Source of the DNA: Undaria pinnatifida
Lineage: Eukaryota; Sar; Phaeophyceae; Laminariales; Alariaceae
Length of the DNA stretch: 64,000 nt
NCBI GenBank assembly: GCA_012845835.1
Contig: JABAKD010000022.1
Coordinates: 3,926,444-3,990,443 of the forward strand
Direction of reading: 5' to 3'
In this document: piece by piece, positions 30,601 through 45,600 of the stretch
Position numbering within the stretch: the stretch's first letter is position 1
Layout: every line of letters starts with the position of its first letter
Position numbers and translations under genes: made by a program
Notes under the pieces: generated by a model
Databases searched by the model: none
What the model saw: only the letters and a program-made list of their open reading frames with translations
What the model was told of the DNA's origin: nothing

Positions 30601-33600
30601 TAGACAGTGTATACAACTATCGGGTTTCCACCACTATCTAGGGCAACAAAGGGCGTCAATCACAACGTACAGTACACAACAAAACACGGATTAGGCATCT
30701 TCGAAGGGTGAGAAACAGCGCCCATAATCTACCCTGACACTACCCTGACACCACGCACTTGGGTTTTGCACTAGAGTAACCAAGAGGTTTGTCCTTTGCC
30801 TCGATTGATTGGCATTAACAACGACAACAACAACAACAAGGCGTGCGGGTGTGTCAAAACCAGGTATTATATGCACCTCGCCACATCTGAAACTGGAAAA
30901 TCGCAGCACTTTCGCCCACATGAGCCATATGCGCAAGAAACTTGGAGGTTCTCACCAGCTTTCGTCGTTATCGATGTGGCCATGGTTAGAGTGGTGCGTA
31001 CGGTGAGATATCCGCCAGCCGTGGTACGGTACGAGGATAAACGAGTGCGTCAGGTGGCCTGGTCGCGGCAAAAAGGGGTCATTACGGCGAGGGAACGAGC
31101 AAACAAGGGGGGGCACGGCAAGAAAGCATTTGCAAGTGTGGCGCAAAACCGCGCGGCGCAACCGAGGCGCTCGAACAAGCCAACATTTGCGCACATGCAC
31201 GCCCACCTGCAAATGCGTCCGGGATAACCCAGCACGAAAACATACAACTTCAACGTAATCGTAATAGCCCACCCTTAGATTACCGCAAAGATGGCCCCAC
31301 TTTATTTCCAACATAGACCGTCCCAGAAAACGCCTGTGCAGTCCTCAAGGGGGTACTGTAACAGCAAGTCTAACCAACCACATTGTTGAGCAGCTTGTTA
31401 CTAATCATACCAAATACTTTGGAGTCGAAGCAGACAATTGTACGTATGGCTAGCAAGTCTCACCAACAATGTTGTTGAGGAGCTTGTTGTTGCTGAAGGA
31501 GCCATGGCCGCAGTCGTGCCCAACCACAAAGAGTGCCCAGAACATGGTACCCTGAGCCAGCCAGTAGGCCGGCCATACGAAGGGGCTCTTGATGGCGAGA
31601 GCACCGGCCGTGAGGCTAGCAACGACGAACACGTCTCTTGCCAGGTACGAAAGCGAGCGCATGGTGTCCTTCTTGAAGCACTGTTCAGGAATCGCTTTGC
31701 GGATGTCCGCCAGCGTAAAGGGCGGTTTGGCGCCGTAGTCGAACGGCGCGTCCGTCACTTGCGACTTTATAGACGGCGGCAATGTATAGCGGGAAGGGAA
31801 AAAGACTATCGTGTTAAACAAAGGCTATCGCGTTGAATGCAGTAAGGGGGCAATAAGACATTGACACACTGTTCAGAAAGACAAGAAACAAAAAAACAGT
31901 TAAGCTGTTGGATCGAGGATTTCCTCGAAACAAAACTCCTATTTGCAAGCTGTGTGTAATACCTCGGCCGCGCGTGTTACGGGGTGTCATGTCTCCAAAT
32001 AATTCAGCGTTTTTTCGCCCTTCTATTACCCCTTTTCTAGCCCAATACTTGACTACCTCAAACGGCGATGAATTTTCCTGCCGGCACTTTTTTCGGGCAC
32101 GTACGCATAGTACCTAGTGTTTCAAAAGATCGGCGAAAGTAATTTATTCGTACGTGCTGTAGCCATGGTAGTACATACTATCAATAACTCGCAACGTATC
32201 AAATCGTCAATTTTGGAACAAATTCTCGACTTTTTGGTGATGTTGGCTGGCAACTGTGACTAAATAAGCTCGTGGGTCGTTTCTGGTTGCCTACGACTGC
32301 TTGCCGCTTCACCCCACGCCCTCACGCACCTCAAATGAGGGTGGCTCAATTTCGCAATGTATCATAGCTGTCCTCAAGTGAACTGCAAATGCTCAGTTGG
32401 GGGTTGTTTCTTCGTGCCCTCTTGTGTCTTCGGAATTTCGACGATTTTTTACCACTGCAGCACCCCAAAATCGAGGTGTAGACCTTCGTTGAAAATGTGC
32501 GGACGGCCAATCTGAATAGAATGATGAGCTGCTGTGGATGTAACACTACGCTGTCTGCTGAGGTACCCAGTGGTTGAAGGTCGGAATGCCGTGTTAACGG
32601 TGCGGCGTAATTGACTGCATCTAGAAAATATCTACCAGGTAAAGATTGGAGAACACCGGAAACCCGGGGATAGGGGGTGGTTTAAGGTCCCCAGCGTCCT
32701 TATCATACTAACAGTTTATTTATCAACAGTATCATCTAAAACGTCTACAATAAGATCATCATAGGCTTCGCGGTGTACCAGGCAGAACAGAGCAGGGCGA
32801 CTCGCCTTAAACAGCTACCTGGTGTTACGTTATCGACGAGTGGGTTGCTGTACTGGTATGCTGGATGAACATGACTTCTTTGACGCAACTGTGAGCTGCA
32901 GGGCCGCAATAGCAACAGCAACCGTGATCCGCAATAGCTCAGCTCAGTAACAAAAGGCCCTTACTTGAATTCGCTGGTGCTCTTGCAAGAAGACAAGTTT
33001 AGTACACTACTCGTAATCAGTACGGACGACAACCGCAGCCGATTCGGTCGCTTCAATCGCAAAAAAACAAATCAACATCGGAATCGCAAAATTGAGACAA
33101 CTGTTTCGCAATGCACCTGGTATTCAAAATATCGTTCACCGGCTTAATATCGCCCCCGCCATCTGGGGGGGGGGGGGGGGGGGGTGATGGGAGCTAGCTT
33201 CGCTCGTTCGAAATTTCAAATTCAATCCAACTTTCGCTCCGATGCACAGCGCTACAGCCCTACAGTACGTACCTAGTATGAGTACTGTAGTATATATGAA
33301 ACTACTGCTTGTATGTAGTATTACTATGAGACCGATTACGACACGCATATGATATATTAAGTCTATTAATAATACTAAGCCGGGGGTGACATTCATATAT
33401 ATGATATATTTAGTCTAATACTAAGCCGGGGGCTGGAGCCGACTGTGCGCAGCAGTACCTGTGAAGCAGTCTACGTACGGTCTGTAGAGTTGGCATAGAG
33501 AAAACTATTATAATAATCGTGCGCGAATACATCCCCCAAAACGTCACTCACCCAATGGAAAACCAGAGCATTGAGAAGCGGGGGGAAGGGAGGGGGTGGT

Positions 33601-36600
33601 GAGGGGGGGGATGTACTCATTTTATGCGTAAACCCTCGCATCCCTGCAATGCCGGGACAGAGCACGTCGGGTTTTCATCTACCAGGCAGACATCGCGTGC
33701 ACCAAGCGCAAAGCACCGTGGGAGTATTTTTATTTTTATAATATTACTGTATGTATTACTGTATGTAATACTGTATGTATTACTTCATGTATTACTGTAT
33801 GTATTACTGTATGTATTGCTGTATTACTGTATGCTCCAAGCGATCGCGCCGCCAGTTTAAGCAATTTTCACGGTCAATGTCGGGGTGGTAAACGTGCATG
33901 AAATCGCCCCAAGATTCGCCATGTGTTCGTGTATACAGGCAGGGGAGGTATTCCAGGGTGGCGAACTTTTTTATTTGTGTCGCCGACGCTGCAATTGGTT
34001 TAGACGTGTGCCTCGAAAAACAAAGACACGTGTACAGAAAACACTGCGTGGTAGGTAGTCTAGTAGCGCTAGATCATACAAAACATACTTGAAAGAGTAT
34101 ATATCGTGCTCGCGCGTGTGGGTACTGCTCATCGCTACATCAGAAAACAAATAAACTGGCCATGGCATCAGAGAGAAAAGCCAACGACCTGGAACCATAT
34201 CTTTCAACTCCGGCGAGACTGTCGTCGCAGTCCTTAGAGGTTGAGAAAACTGCTGCCGTTTAGCCACACTGCAGTGAGTGTGCCAAAGAGTCCATCGTAG
34301 GGTGGTGAACCTTTTTAAGAGGTGGGGCTGGTTGTGGCAGAAATGCGGAATCTGGTACAGTAGGTGGCCCTATATAGTGCGGGTATGTGTCACGAAAAAT
34401 TACCCGCACTATACCGGGCACCCGCACTATATAAAAACCGGCCACTATAGAGGCGTCTATATTGTGCCAAACGATTTCACCCGCACAATATCGGACACCC
34501 GCACTATATGACCCGCACTATAAAGGGCTACTGTACATGAAAAAACGAAGGCAGATGTGCTTCCAGGTGTTTATTTCTTCGCATACACCGCAAACAAACA
34601 AAAAATAGGCAAAGTAACACAAGTGTACTCAGTACAAACCGCATCAATAATTCGTACGAGGGATGAAGATAAGGGAATACCTGGTACCCACTACGTAACG
34701 GTGGAGCATACCAGGCAACAGCGTCGAACCCCGTAATATCCAGTCTTGGGTCGCCTTGTCGCCCTGTATCATTCCGTGTATCATTCCGACCTGTAGTTGG
34801 CCGGCCAGTAGTTGGCCGCACGACTACTACAGTTGTTGTCCTTACGTCCTTATCCTTCGTATGCACCACAGGTACCATGTGCGTCCCAGGTATGATAAGT
34901 GCCATGACACGACTATGTGCGCGTACGTCGTAGCTTGTGTATCAGAGTATTTTCGAGTGGTGTGGTAGATAATGATATGTCATGCAATACGACGCGACAA
35001 CCCGCAACACGTTTACGGCATGTGGATCTAAAGCTCTACGAGCTGGTCCCGACCTACAGGAGAGGAGCAGGCAATTTTGGCCGGCATTTTCCGAGCCCTA
35101 TCTTGCGAATTTAGAACTGAAAAGTTGCAAGGGGCATCTTCAGTGTACCACAGAGATACGTCTTTTCGCTCCATCTAGTTTATATTTCGCGGGGAGGGGG
35201 GGAAATAGCTGATTCTGGAAGTTTCCGGAACATGTTTTTGCCGAAAAGCACGAACGAAACAAAAAAAATAAAATGGAGCAAAAAGTAGGTCCTGGCTTGC
35301 TTGAAAAATGTCTTAGGACTATTCTCTGAGAAGGGCGTGCCTGAAAAGCTGTTTCGAGCCTTACCGGCCCTACTGTGGTAAGGCTCGTTGCCTGACGAAA
35401 GAGGCCCTTCAGGGACGTTTGGGGCGACGGGCGACTACTGTATACAAAAAATAACTCCGTGGAACTCCCCAAAACCCGGGACAGGAGCCTACACATTTGG
35501 TGCACGTACTTCGCGGAGAGACGCAGAGACACACGCCAGACGCAAGCACGCTAGCTCGCCACGTGCCTCAGCGACCGGTGGTGCTTCAGCGAGCGGGGGT
35601 GCCTCAGCGACCAGGGGCGCTTCAGCGAGCGGTTATGCCTCAGGGAGAGGGGGTGCCCATGCGCGGCCGGTCGAAGTGGTTGACAGGGGAGACGACAGCG
35701 AAGATGACGAGGAGGGAGAGGGAAAGGAATACGCTGAGATATAGTTCCTCCGCACTAGCGGGAATGCGGGAATCCAAGGCCTCGAGCGCATTGTTTCCCT
35801 GTCCTCGTGAACGTAGCTCAGGGATAATCGGGACAATCGCGGTGCGCCGTTGGTAGTTGATGGATGCATGGACGCGCGCCATACACGACGGTGTGTTGTG
35901 AACGGTTACCCGTGCTTTGTAGTATAACGAGCGTCGCAGCTCTGCTGAGCAAGAACATAGAGCACAGTTGCACAGTGCACCACTTGGCAGACAGCCGATA
36001 CTCTCTTGCGTTTGCTATTTGGAAGATGTACTGGTTTCGCGGCACATGCTGAAAATGCAATGCCAACAAGAAAAAAAATGGGTTCAATCAGCGGCAGTAA
36101 CACTATCATTCTCAATAGTTTACCGCTGCAGTATGTACCTGTTTTTCGTCCTGCATGTGCGCGCATCCACCGGGAGGTCGACCGGGGCATAACACCAGCC
36201 TGAGTTGACAATGTAATACCTAGACTTGGTAGCTACGTACAAGTAGACTTGTTTTCGTTGTCGCTACGTGCCCAAATATACTTATTTGTTGTTCAGCGGG
36301 ATAGTCATTGAGTTACGCCAACTCTCATGGGAGCCGATAAAATCGGAAAAATAAAAAAATTCCCTTCATCGTATAGAAACCCCAGGGCAGTGCCATCGAT
36401 AGACATAAGCCATTTCCGATCACAGCCCAAACGTGTTTTCCGCACACAGCACGTACCACCGTCGATGATCCCTCGCCTCACAGAGCACGAGATGACATCA
36501 AGCCTTCGAGGCTGTATGCTCCACTGCTCTGAGAGTGCTCCCTGCCAAGTTTGAGGGTCCTTGCTGTTGTGTGGCTGGGGTTCTCGCTGAAGACGTGAGA

Positions 36601-39600
36601 ACCTGACCCATTTCTGGTCCAGTTTTTTCAGATGGAACTGGGGCTCCATACACGTGAGTACTGTGAGTCGAAAAAGAGATTTTTCGACTCAAACTTTTTC
36701 GACCGAGCGATTGGACTCGCACATCAAGCTGGAAAAAGTCGTCGATTCGACTGGATTTGCCAGTTGGATTGCTCAATCGAAAACGTTTTACAAACCCATC
36801 GCATCGCCTATTCCACCAAAGAAACACACACACGCCCGCACACCCATACTAGATGTCACAGTATCCTACAACGCCGACGCCGGCTTGGCTGCAATCACTG
36901 CTGCTGCTTCTCGCCGCAAGTCAGCGTGGCACACTCCTGGGCCCGGCCGTCAGCAACGTGTATCATACGATGGAAGATGGCGGCAGTGCGCGGTAACGAT
37001 GACATTTCCCCAACAACGGCTACGCGTGCTGTACGAGCTTTGGCGGCTCTCGGCTTAGTGCAACGCCACGAACGTAGCTCTCGCGGCTTTGGGCCAAGTT
37101 CAATGCCACCAACCTGTTTCGACGAGGGCTCGTTTCGCGTCAAGTACGCATCGCTCGAGAAGAACACAGAGCTTCCGACCGACTTTCGAGTATCATACAG
37201 CAGTACTCCCTCACACCAACCGCTTCCACAAATAACACAGAAGCTATAAAATCAACTCGACTGACGATAAGAAGACCCAGAGAAATCCGGTCTAAAGCAA
37301 ATCCTTCGGAAAAGGCCCTTTTCGACACACGGACCCGACCATCTGATCTGCCTTTCAACCCAGTGCCAAGCGTGCCTGGGCATTGCCAGCGAAGAGGAAG
37401 AGGGCACCAGGTACCCCGACGAAGGAGACGATCGCCGCCGCGGTGAGTCATTCAAAATGTTTGACAGAAGCCGGCTTGTTCTCTGAGGATCCAGATGTAG
37501 CATGCTAGGGAGTGCACATGCTCTGGACGCTAGAGCTGAACGATTTTGAATGACATGTGTTAAAACACGTGACCCGAGGCGAAGGTTCGTAACCTCCATG
37601 CGTCGTCCTCAGCCACTCCCACCATAGTCGTACTGCTGTCACTAATTCGTCAACCACACTCTGGATATTCCTGCGCGATCTCCGCCCGAACACCAGGCGT
37701 AGGCGACGACATCACGAAGGAGACCGGCCGGAAAGACGGGGCGTCCTCCCGGGTTTCTGGGCGAACTTGGCAGCAGTATGAGGACGAGTCGCACGCTAGG
37801 GCGAGAGGGTTGCCTATGCCCGACACGTTTAAGCCCCGCGGCGGGAAGGGTAAGTTCCGTCGTCCCTTGCCAACCAACACATCCGTCTCGTTGCGCGAAT
37901 GGTTCGGGAGTGTGTGCCGCTTTTTCTCGAATCGCAAAGACTTTGCATCATGGTGTTGCGTCCTTGCGCGAATGACTCGCGCACGCGTGCCGCTTTAGTA
38001 AAACTGCAATGTCCGTGCTTAGCGATAATGCCAGTGGTGCATAAATCTCGGCAGAACCGTACCTAACACCCTTTCCTTTTCCCAACCGCTCTTGACGACA
38101 CTGCACCCTATGTGCCTCTATAACACGAGTAGTGTCCCGTTGGCCAGCAGCCTTTGCCGACGGCACCTCTTCCGCGACAGGGGATGGGAGCGCCTTGGGT
38201 GGCGATCTCCCAGGGAGCGATCCATCGCCGTTGTCAAGCGATGTCCAAGAAACGACCGCCACGTCTCCCCTGCCGGCTTCCCTGCCGGAGGAAGCTCGCC
38301 CCGGCGACTCTAAGGTCCCCAACCCCTCCGAGGAGAGTGGTGTTGCAACAAGACGTCCATCATCTACGGCAAAACGCCGAAAAAAAGAGACCCCGGTACT
38401 CGAGCTCCCTAATACCACGACCACGCCGACAATCTTCAACGTGGGCGTGGCTCGGGTGTACCAGAAGATGGCGGACATTGCCAAAGAAGCGCTTGGCGAC
38501 TTCATGACCTCTAAGGACCACGCAGAGGGTCTTGAGGCAGCTTTCCAAACAAAGCTCTTTGAGGATAAACTAGGGAAAGCGGTGTCATCGGCTGTCACTT
38601 TCCGGACGAAGGAGGGGAAGAAGACCCTGATTACGCACGTCAGGGGCGAAATCAAGACGCTCTTAAACGAGACAGTGAAGACCACGCACGACAACATGGT
38701 TCAGGATCCAGCTTCGGTCGTTGACGCGAGGTAGTCGTTGATATATCTTTTACTATTTTGTTCTTTATAACGTTGTTTGAGCAGTTGGGCTCCGACATTC
38801 GAATCTTTTTTTTTTTTTTTTTTTTTATCCTCCGGCGGATGGGGAAAAATAAAGCTTTAGCTCACCACACTTCCACGTATTTTCATACGCGTCGTGTGTC
38901 GATTTAACTCAGTTGCTTTCGCAACCCAACGCTAGCTGGATCGTTATTTACTTGTAGGTCGTTACAAGGGTCACCGACACGCGGGCCAAAAGTCCTTCAT
39001 ATATGTTTTAGCCGCCTCTCTACTCGGTGTAACATAGACACGTCTCTATTCTTGCTTGCCGTTGGTATTCCCCTCTGTAATATGTTACTTGGCAGGCCAA
39101 CAAAAAATACTGCAAGAAGATGGACACAACCATCTCGACACTGAATGCCGCCTCGAAGACCATCAAGAAATCGGCTGATCGCCTGGGAAAGGTTCGGTCC
39201 GCGATTGCCTCGTTTTCGATTTTGAGTCCTGGTGTCTGACTTAATGCTGGGTCGCAACTTGAATGAGACAAGCGTGCATGGTATTAAAAAAAAAACTTCC
39301 CTTGCCGTACGCAAGTAAAGTAATTCACGTTGGTCACGAGCACACGCTCAGTAGGAGCCGCGCACTTGGAACTTCCTCAGGCGGGCGTCCATGTATTATT
39401 TTAAAAAGTACAGCACGCTACAGACTCCCATCAACCCTCGCAGTAGCGACCCTAACCCTGCCTAACCCTAACCCTAACCCCAACCCTACGATTAATAACT
39501 GTAACCCTCCGAACCGTTTGGCTGTTAGGGTTAGGGCTAGGAAGGCGAAACTCCCCAACATAGAAGTCGTAGTGTAGCTTCGCTACAGCGTTGCGTCAAG

Positions 39601-42600
39601 GGGGGGGGGGGCTTAAATTAACTTCTTTAGGGTGTACACCGCAAAGCTCTGTACGGTTCCGCCGTAGACTCAATGGCGCCCTACGCGCAGATAAGAATTC
39701 GTGGCTCTTAATCTGCTGTCTAATTTGCATCGGCTTTGCCTTTTCGCGCCGCAGCTGCCCAGCACGAGGCCGACTCCGGCCAAAAACGTGGGGATTGTCG
39801 AGATGTCGAGAGGGTTTGTACCGCGGATGCTTGGAGAGGTCCTGTCCATGGTAGATGCTCAGCGCAGCGGAGCGAACCGCCAACTCGTGGTCACCCTCAT
39901 GCCTCATATCTTGGCAGAGATGCGAGGTGCACTTAGCGGAGCGCGTGCTGATTGCGCAGAGGCCACGAGGGCCCTGCAGCACGCGACGGCTGCCTCGCGA
40001 GAAGCGGCGAACACATTGAATGAGGCGGCATCTGCCCGTCGTGTCCCGACCACGCCGCCGTCCAGGGCTATTCAGCTCCGCAGGTGACAGTCCCATTCCA
40101 GTTACGGGTAGGACGTATAATATTGATGTAACGTTAGTGGAATTTCCGCGCTTCAAAACCGTCGATCTCCGTCCCAGGTACAAAGTCTCGTAGTTTTATG
40201 TGCATGGACTGCCTGCTGTGATATCTACGGCATGTCTTCAGCCGATGGTCTCTTACTATATTGGGTTGTAAGTAGGCCGTGTCCAATATTGTAGTCCGGT
40301 TCGTGTATACGTCCCTTGAATCTCCATCTCCCGTTGATGTGCGTCTACAGAACAGGATAATCGCCCGATTTGAACGCCCAAGTGCACCAGGGCCACTTCC
40401 CACTATTTATAGTGACCCTACGCTATTGAGCTCACCTATTTTTTACTTCATTAATTCCTTATTCCGCGCACGGGTATGCACATGCTGTCGTGTTTGTGGT
40501 AGCAGGGGTCGCAGTCCCCAAGTATGGTTACCGTCAAAACCCCCAAACTATTTCCCCGTCGAAATCCACGCGGTTTTTGCTATTTAGACCGTGTAATTTG
40601 CACGTCTTTTACGTGCCCCTGCGAAGACGTCACTCACCTGCTGATTTTTTCTTTGTGCCCCTGCGAAGACCTCACTCACCTGCTGATTTTTTATTTTTCT
40701 TTCTTTTTTGCCTGATTTGTGGTCATTTAAGATTTTTGCTGAAGTGTTGTCCACCCTAGCCCAGAACATTTCTACCGTAAAAAAAAGAAAACTCGGAGGT
40801 CAGACCTCGGGATGGGCGTGTAGAACACTTGTTCAAAAATCAGGGTCCATATCTAACAACGGCGTGGACATTTGATTTTATGCGCTCCAAAACAGTACGT
40901 TATTTCCTTCATATGACTTGGTTTTAGTGTAGGGTCCAGTGTTTTCGCTAAATTTTGCGTATTAATGTTGAATACAGACAGGTCAGATTTCCTATTTTCG
41001 GCGCGAACATTTCGACAGACATGCCCTGGAGTACCTTCAACCAGTTCGTGCGGCCAAAATGCAGCGTTTTTTCTTCTAGCCTCCGCCTGGAAAAAGCATG
41101 GATCTTAGTGAAAAATCTGAAGTTCTGTCGTTGTTCGATACGAGTGTTGCTCCTAGATACAGCCCGAAGCCGTTAAAAACAATCTGGCCATGTCACCCTC
41201 TTCCATTGGTCATGGGGGTCAGCATGATACCAACAAATCACAAGCAGACCATAAATTGCGAGCGGCAGTCGTGGGGGAGAGAATTCGCGTTTTTGAACTT
41301 GAACTAGCCCGTAGTTGGCATATATACCCTTTATAACTGCACCGGCGTTTTCAAGGTCATACTACTTGGAATCAGTGGGCGTTTTACTATCGTATGCTGT
41401 GCGGGCGCCAGCTCGTACTATATCTCACGTACGCGTCTTTTTTTATCTTGCGCCGTAGGCCAGTTTGAGCGGTCTTCCTTTCCGGCAAATTGTCAACCAT
41501 CGCAACATGAGGTTCTGGGCCGACTTCTCATCTGCGATTGCCCACTTTATTTATAACGAGAAGGTGCATGAATTTCGGCAACTGAACTTTGACGGTACTC
41601 GCAACGACGTATGACCTCGAGCGTATGACAATGGTGTGTGTTGTTTTTCTATTTATTATCCCCCCAGGCAAGCGAAGCGTAAGAACGAACTCGCTCTCTA
41701 TTCGCCTACGGGTGAGGCTAGGCCTCCAACACCGGGGTCACGTCGCGGGAGGAGGCAGAGACTTGAACAGCGGGAGAGGCAGCAGTCAAAGGAACGGAAG
41801 ACAAGGTGATAAATTAATAACGACAAATTAGGCACAGGCCCTGCCACTTTAGAATGCCCAATTAAAATTACAGAAACCATATATTTCGTGTGCTGGTGTT
41901 TTCTACTGTTGTTGAATGGTGCTCCTGGTGTTGTGGCTGTTGGTTAATTTCCGTGCTTGTGTGCTTTTGGTTTGCCGTTGCTGTTATTCCTGCGGGACTG
42001 CCTATTTTTTCAAGTAGCTTGTACATTTGTTTACGGCTAAATTCGGCCGTAGTCGTCCATCTACCGGGCCAGGGTAGACCACGGGTCGCTCATGCGCGGT
42101 CGAGCTAACACCAAGAATCGTGCTTAGCAGTTTCGGTGTTCGACAATATGCACCCACTACCACCCACCCCCTCCCCAACCCTCTACCCCTCCCCCCTCCC
42201 TCCTGTGGCTGTCTACGCCTTGTGTATCTTGTTGTCCAGCCGACCCGAGTCAACGGGGCTTTGGGATGACGCCGATGGCAATGCCAAAAGCACGAGGCCC
42301 CCGTCCTATCGCTCGACTTTTGACACGGGTGTCGCATCCACGACACGAGACGGCTCAGGCGACGGACGCCGACGGGAGCAGGGCACCCATGACACTGAAT
42401 TTTTTCGCTGGGCCCCCACACCCGAAACGCGTCGGGGGTCTCATGGCGGCCGGTATGACTGATACCCGCTCGAAGGGTGGTTTGACATGTACGCGGTGGC
42501 TCGCCAGAGACGCTTCTGCGAGCCGGCCTCCTTTAGCCATCTCAATATTTATTTTGCGGTCTTTGCTGGCGTGCAGCAGTTTTGCCTGGCCGTCTTCGGC

Positions 42601-45600
42601 GGTATTATACATCGTCAAGAGTTTGCCCGCTACCGCCCCAGCTAATGTTCTGCCATTACATTAGACTCCGCTATAACCATGTATGGGCTGATCGGAGTTG
42701 TTCGCATGATTATTTGCCGCTTAGTGGCCAATCTTTCTACGAAAGAAGTTTGAAGAACTTTCCCGAGCTTTTCTACTTGCGACACCACCGGGTGTTGTCG
42801 CCTCTGAAACCTGTAAGGGGAAGGGGAAGTCTATGTATTTACGTTGTAATTTACTATCTTGGCCAAAATAGTGGCATGTACCTGGTGTAGCTAAGATAAA
42901 AAGAGGGCTCGGGTTTATTGTTTCGGGATTCGGGGGAACGTTACACCGACCGCGTACTTTGTGCTGTAGTATCTCGTATCATTTTCACGAAGTGTGTCGC
43001 TGTTCAAAAGGTATTATGTTCACGACAAGATAAAGGTCGCTCGTCATGGACTCGCGGTATTTTGGTCGGCTGGGCATTCCGACAGGTGCCGGCACACTGC
43101 CATTTTTGCTGTTGTTGTTGTTGTTGTTGTTGTTGTTCTCACATTAACTCGCATAATCAAGTCCGTGGTCACAGGACAGGCTCCAGTCACTCTGGAGCTG
43201 AGGAATACCCCAGGGAAATGGCCCCGTGTTTTCTCTTGCCGCAAATGTCAAAGGTGAACGCCGCGATCAGGAGTATGTTTCCTTCGTGACGCTGTGAATG
43301 AAAGGGGTGTGATGCGTTATACTACGGCAAGGCTGGCCCTGCTTCTCGCGGAGGAGGGCCAGCCGGGCAGGGGGGTGACGATATTCCTGAATTGCCGTAG
43401 TCGTATGACCATAGACCCCCGCATCCCTACAATGCCGGTACTGAGCATGTCATGTTTTGAATGACCGCGCAGACAGGGGTATTTTTGTGGGTGGGGGGGG
43501 GCTCCTATTCCCATCCCTTTGGCTTATGCATGGGTGATCGCCTGCGTTCGTCGCGCAGCACGCAGTGTTAGTGTTAAACAAGCGTTGGTAGCACGCCATT
43601 CTTGAAGCAAGTACGGTAGTAATGGTCCCTCTGAAAGGCTGGTACGTGCCAGCCGCAAATACCGACATTGTATCGGCAATCGGCACTACTCCGCATAGCG
43701 CCACACTACCAGTTGTTCCCATCTGTCGCGGCGGTTTCACAAGCACGATAGCAAGCGACTGGCAATGTAGAGGGACCTCTACTGTGCATGTAGTTTTGAT
43801 ACCGTCGCGGCATACAATGTCGCCACAGATGCAAGGTCTCTTACTCGCCGACATCGCGCAGGCTAGCCCCGTGACGGCAGAGGTTTGTGTAGCTAGGAGA
43901 AGGACAAACATGCACAGTGAGAAAGATAAAAAAAAAATGAAAAGCAGCGCATACCGCGAGTTTGTGTAGAAACCGCTGTTGGTGCAAAAACATATTAGGT
44001 GCTTGGTATCTCATGAGATTTGTGTTCGTTTGTATTTACGTCGGCTTGTTCTGCACGGCAACAACCGTGCAGGATGTCGACCGGACAAGGAGGGTGTGTG
44101 GTGCTGTCGCTGTACCTTGCTGGGACGGGGTGCTATCATAGACCGCTGTGATGAGTAGTTTGTCTTTCTCCTGTTTCTTGAGGCCCGTTTTTACGTAGAC
44201 AATGCGACGCATAACAATGGAAAATTGGGCGTGTTTGGAGTTTTGATGAAAACAATACAGTCTGTTTGTCATTTTCTGTGTATGCGTTTTCATCATTTTT
44301 GTTTGTATGAACTCTGCTGTATTGCAATCTAGTTTCCGGTAGGCCGACCACACTTATTTTGCTCTTTGGTCGAGGAGGCTATACCTCGTGGTGTGGTTGG
44401 GCGATCGGGCGCGGCGTCTTGCGGTGTCTTGGGGTGCGCGTGGGCGCTGTGCGTGGACGCTGCTGTAAAGGTACGAGATGCGCCGCACTTTAGGCGTTGT
44501 TGGGCTGTTGGTGCGACTGATTGGGTAACAAATAATCTAAACACTCTTATCGCAGGTGTCCACCAAGATCTACTATGTAATGCATTGCCACTGTTTCATG
44601 TCAGCTACGAGCGCGAACAGCATAGCTCGCTCTACCCATGTGTCTCGCCGACAATCCACCAGGCCATGTATACCTGGCATGTGTACGGCCACCCACTGAC
44701 CCAATGCGCCCCGCAAGTCGGGCAGGTATCCCTGACCTTGCATCGGGTACCGGTGTTCGAGAAGGTCGCGCAATCGATATTGACTGATGTCCTTTTCGTT
44801 TGTGTGTTGTCCTTCAAGAACTTGTGCACGAAAAAAAGACTTGATCTGACTACAGACTACCAGGTACCAGTTAGACGATACGTACTTGTAATCTAGTATG
44901 TAAAAAAGCCGGAACAGCAGTGCAGCATCAGCAGAGAAAAAAGTAATAATACAATGATATGTGAGTTGTACGTGCGTACGACAGCAAATGATGCGAGGCA
45001 GACGACCGGCGAGTGTTGCTTGAAGTGCCAAGCGGTGCTGCCGAGGTCTGGGTCTTGTCGACCGAACGTCGGGTAGGTAGGGAGCTAGTAAAAAGGCTGT
45101 GCCTGTTCTAGGCCCGGCGCGCGGTCTCTCGCCCTGGCTCGTTGGCGATGCATCGTTGTCGTCGGAATCGCACAACTCGTGGCAGGTATCGTGTGATGAT
45201 AGTGCGGTATGATATCATAACGGCCTATTAATGGTATACAGCAGTATACGAATTGTATTAGAGCCTGCGGGAAAAATCAGCTTACCTCGATAAATTGAAC
45301 AGCCGAGAGGCGCCTGCCGACGGGATGTATGGGAGGGGGCCGAGTGTCAACCCTAAGTAGCCCGCCAACAAAAACACAGTGCCCACTCCGCCTTTTGTAG
45401 CGTTCGCTTCGAGGCGGCCTCGCCCTTTTTACTCCCGTGTGGCCATAGACAAAACTATTCTCACGGCGGTGGGTTACTCATTGCCTATTAGAGGCTCGAT
45501 ATCGCGGGGGAGTATGCCGTGTTTCGATCTGGAATGATAATCTGCAACTAGCAGTTCGTCCGCAGAATTCGGGATTCATCACACATAATTAGAGGCCCCA

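Larger units (their letters stand above)
32011..36631. other. Long-intron sequence, repeats only
   Basis: No gene is recognised. It includes a run of about twenty G near 33164-33184, a fragment (33627-33692) shared with 43407-43482 around GCATCCCTGCAATGCCGG, the minisatellite at 33740 and the MITE at 34358. Open frames on both strands lack motifs. Confidence 0.45.

Noticed and set aside
38092-38697. Open frames on the other strand and in other frames at 37948-38697
   Set aside because: The plus-strand frame from 38151 has matching splice phases on its 5' side and coherent protein character. The others are shadows of it.
44366-45175. Opposed 176- and 200-codon frames
   Set aside because: They overlap on opposite strands. 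Neither has a recognisable domain or splice support.
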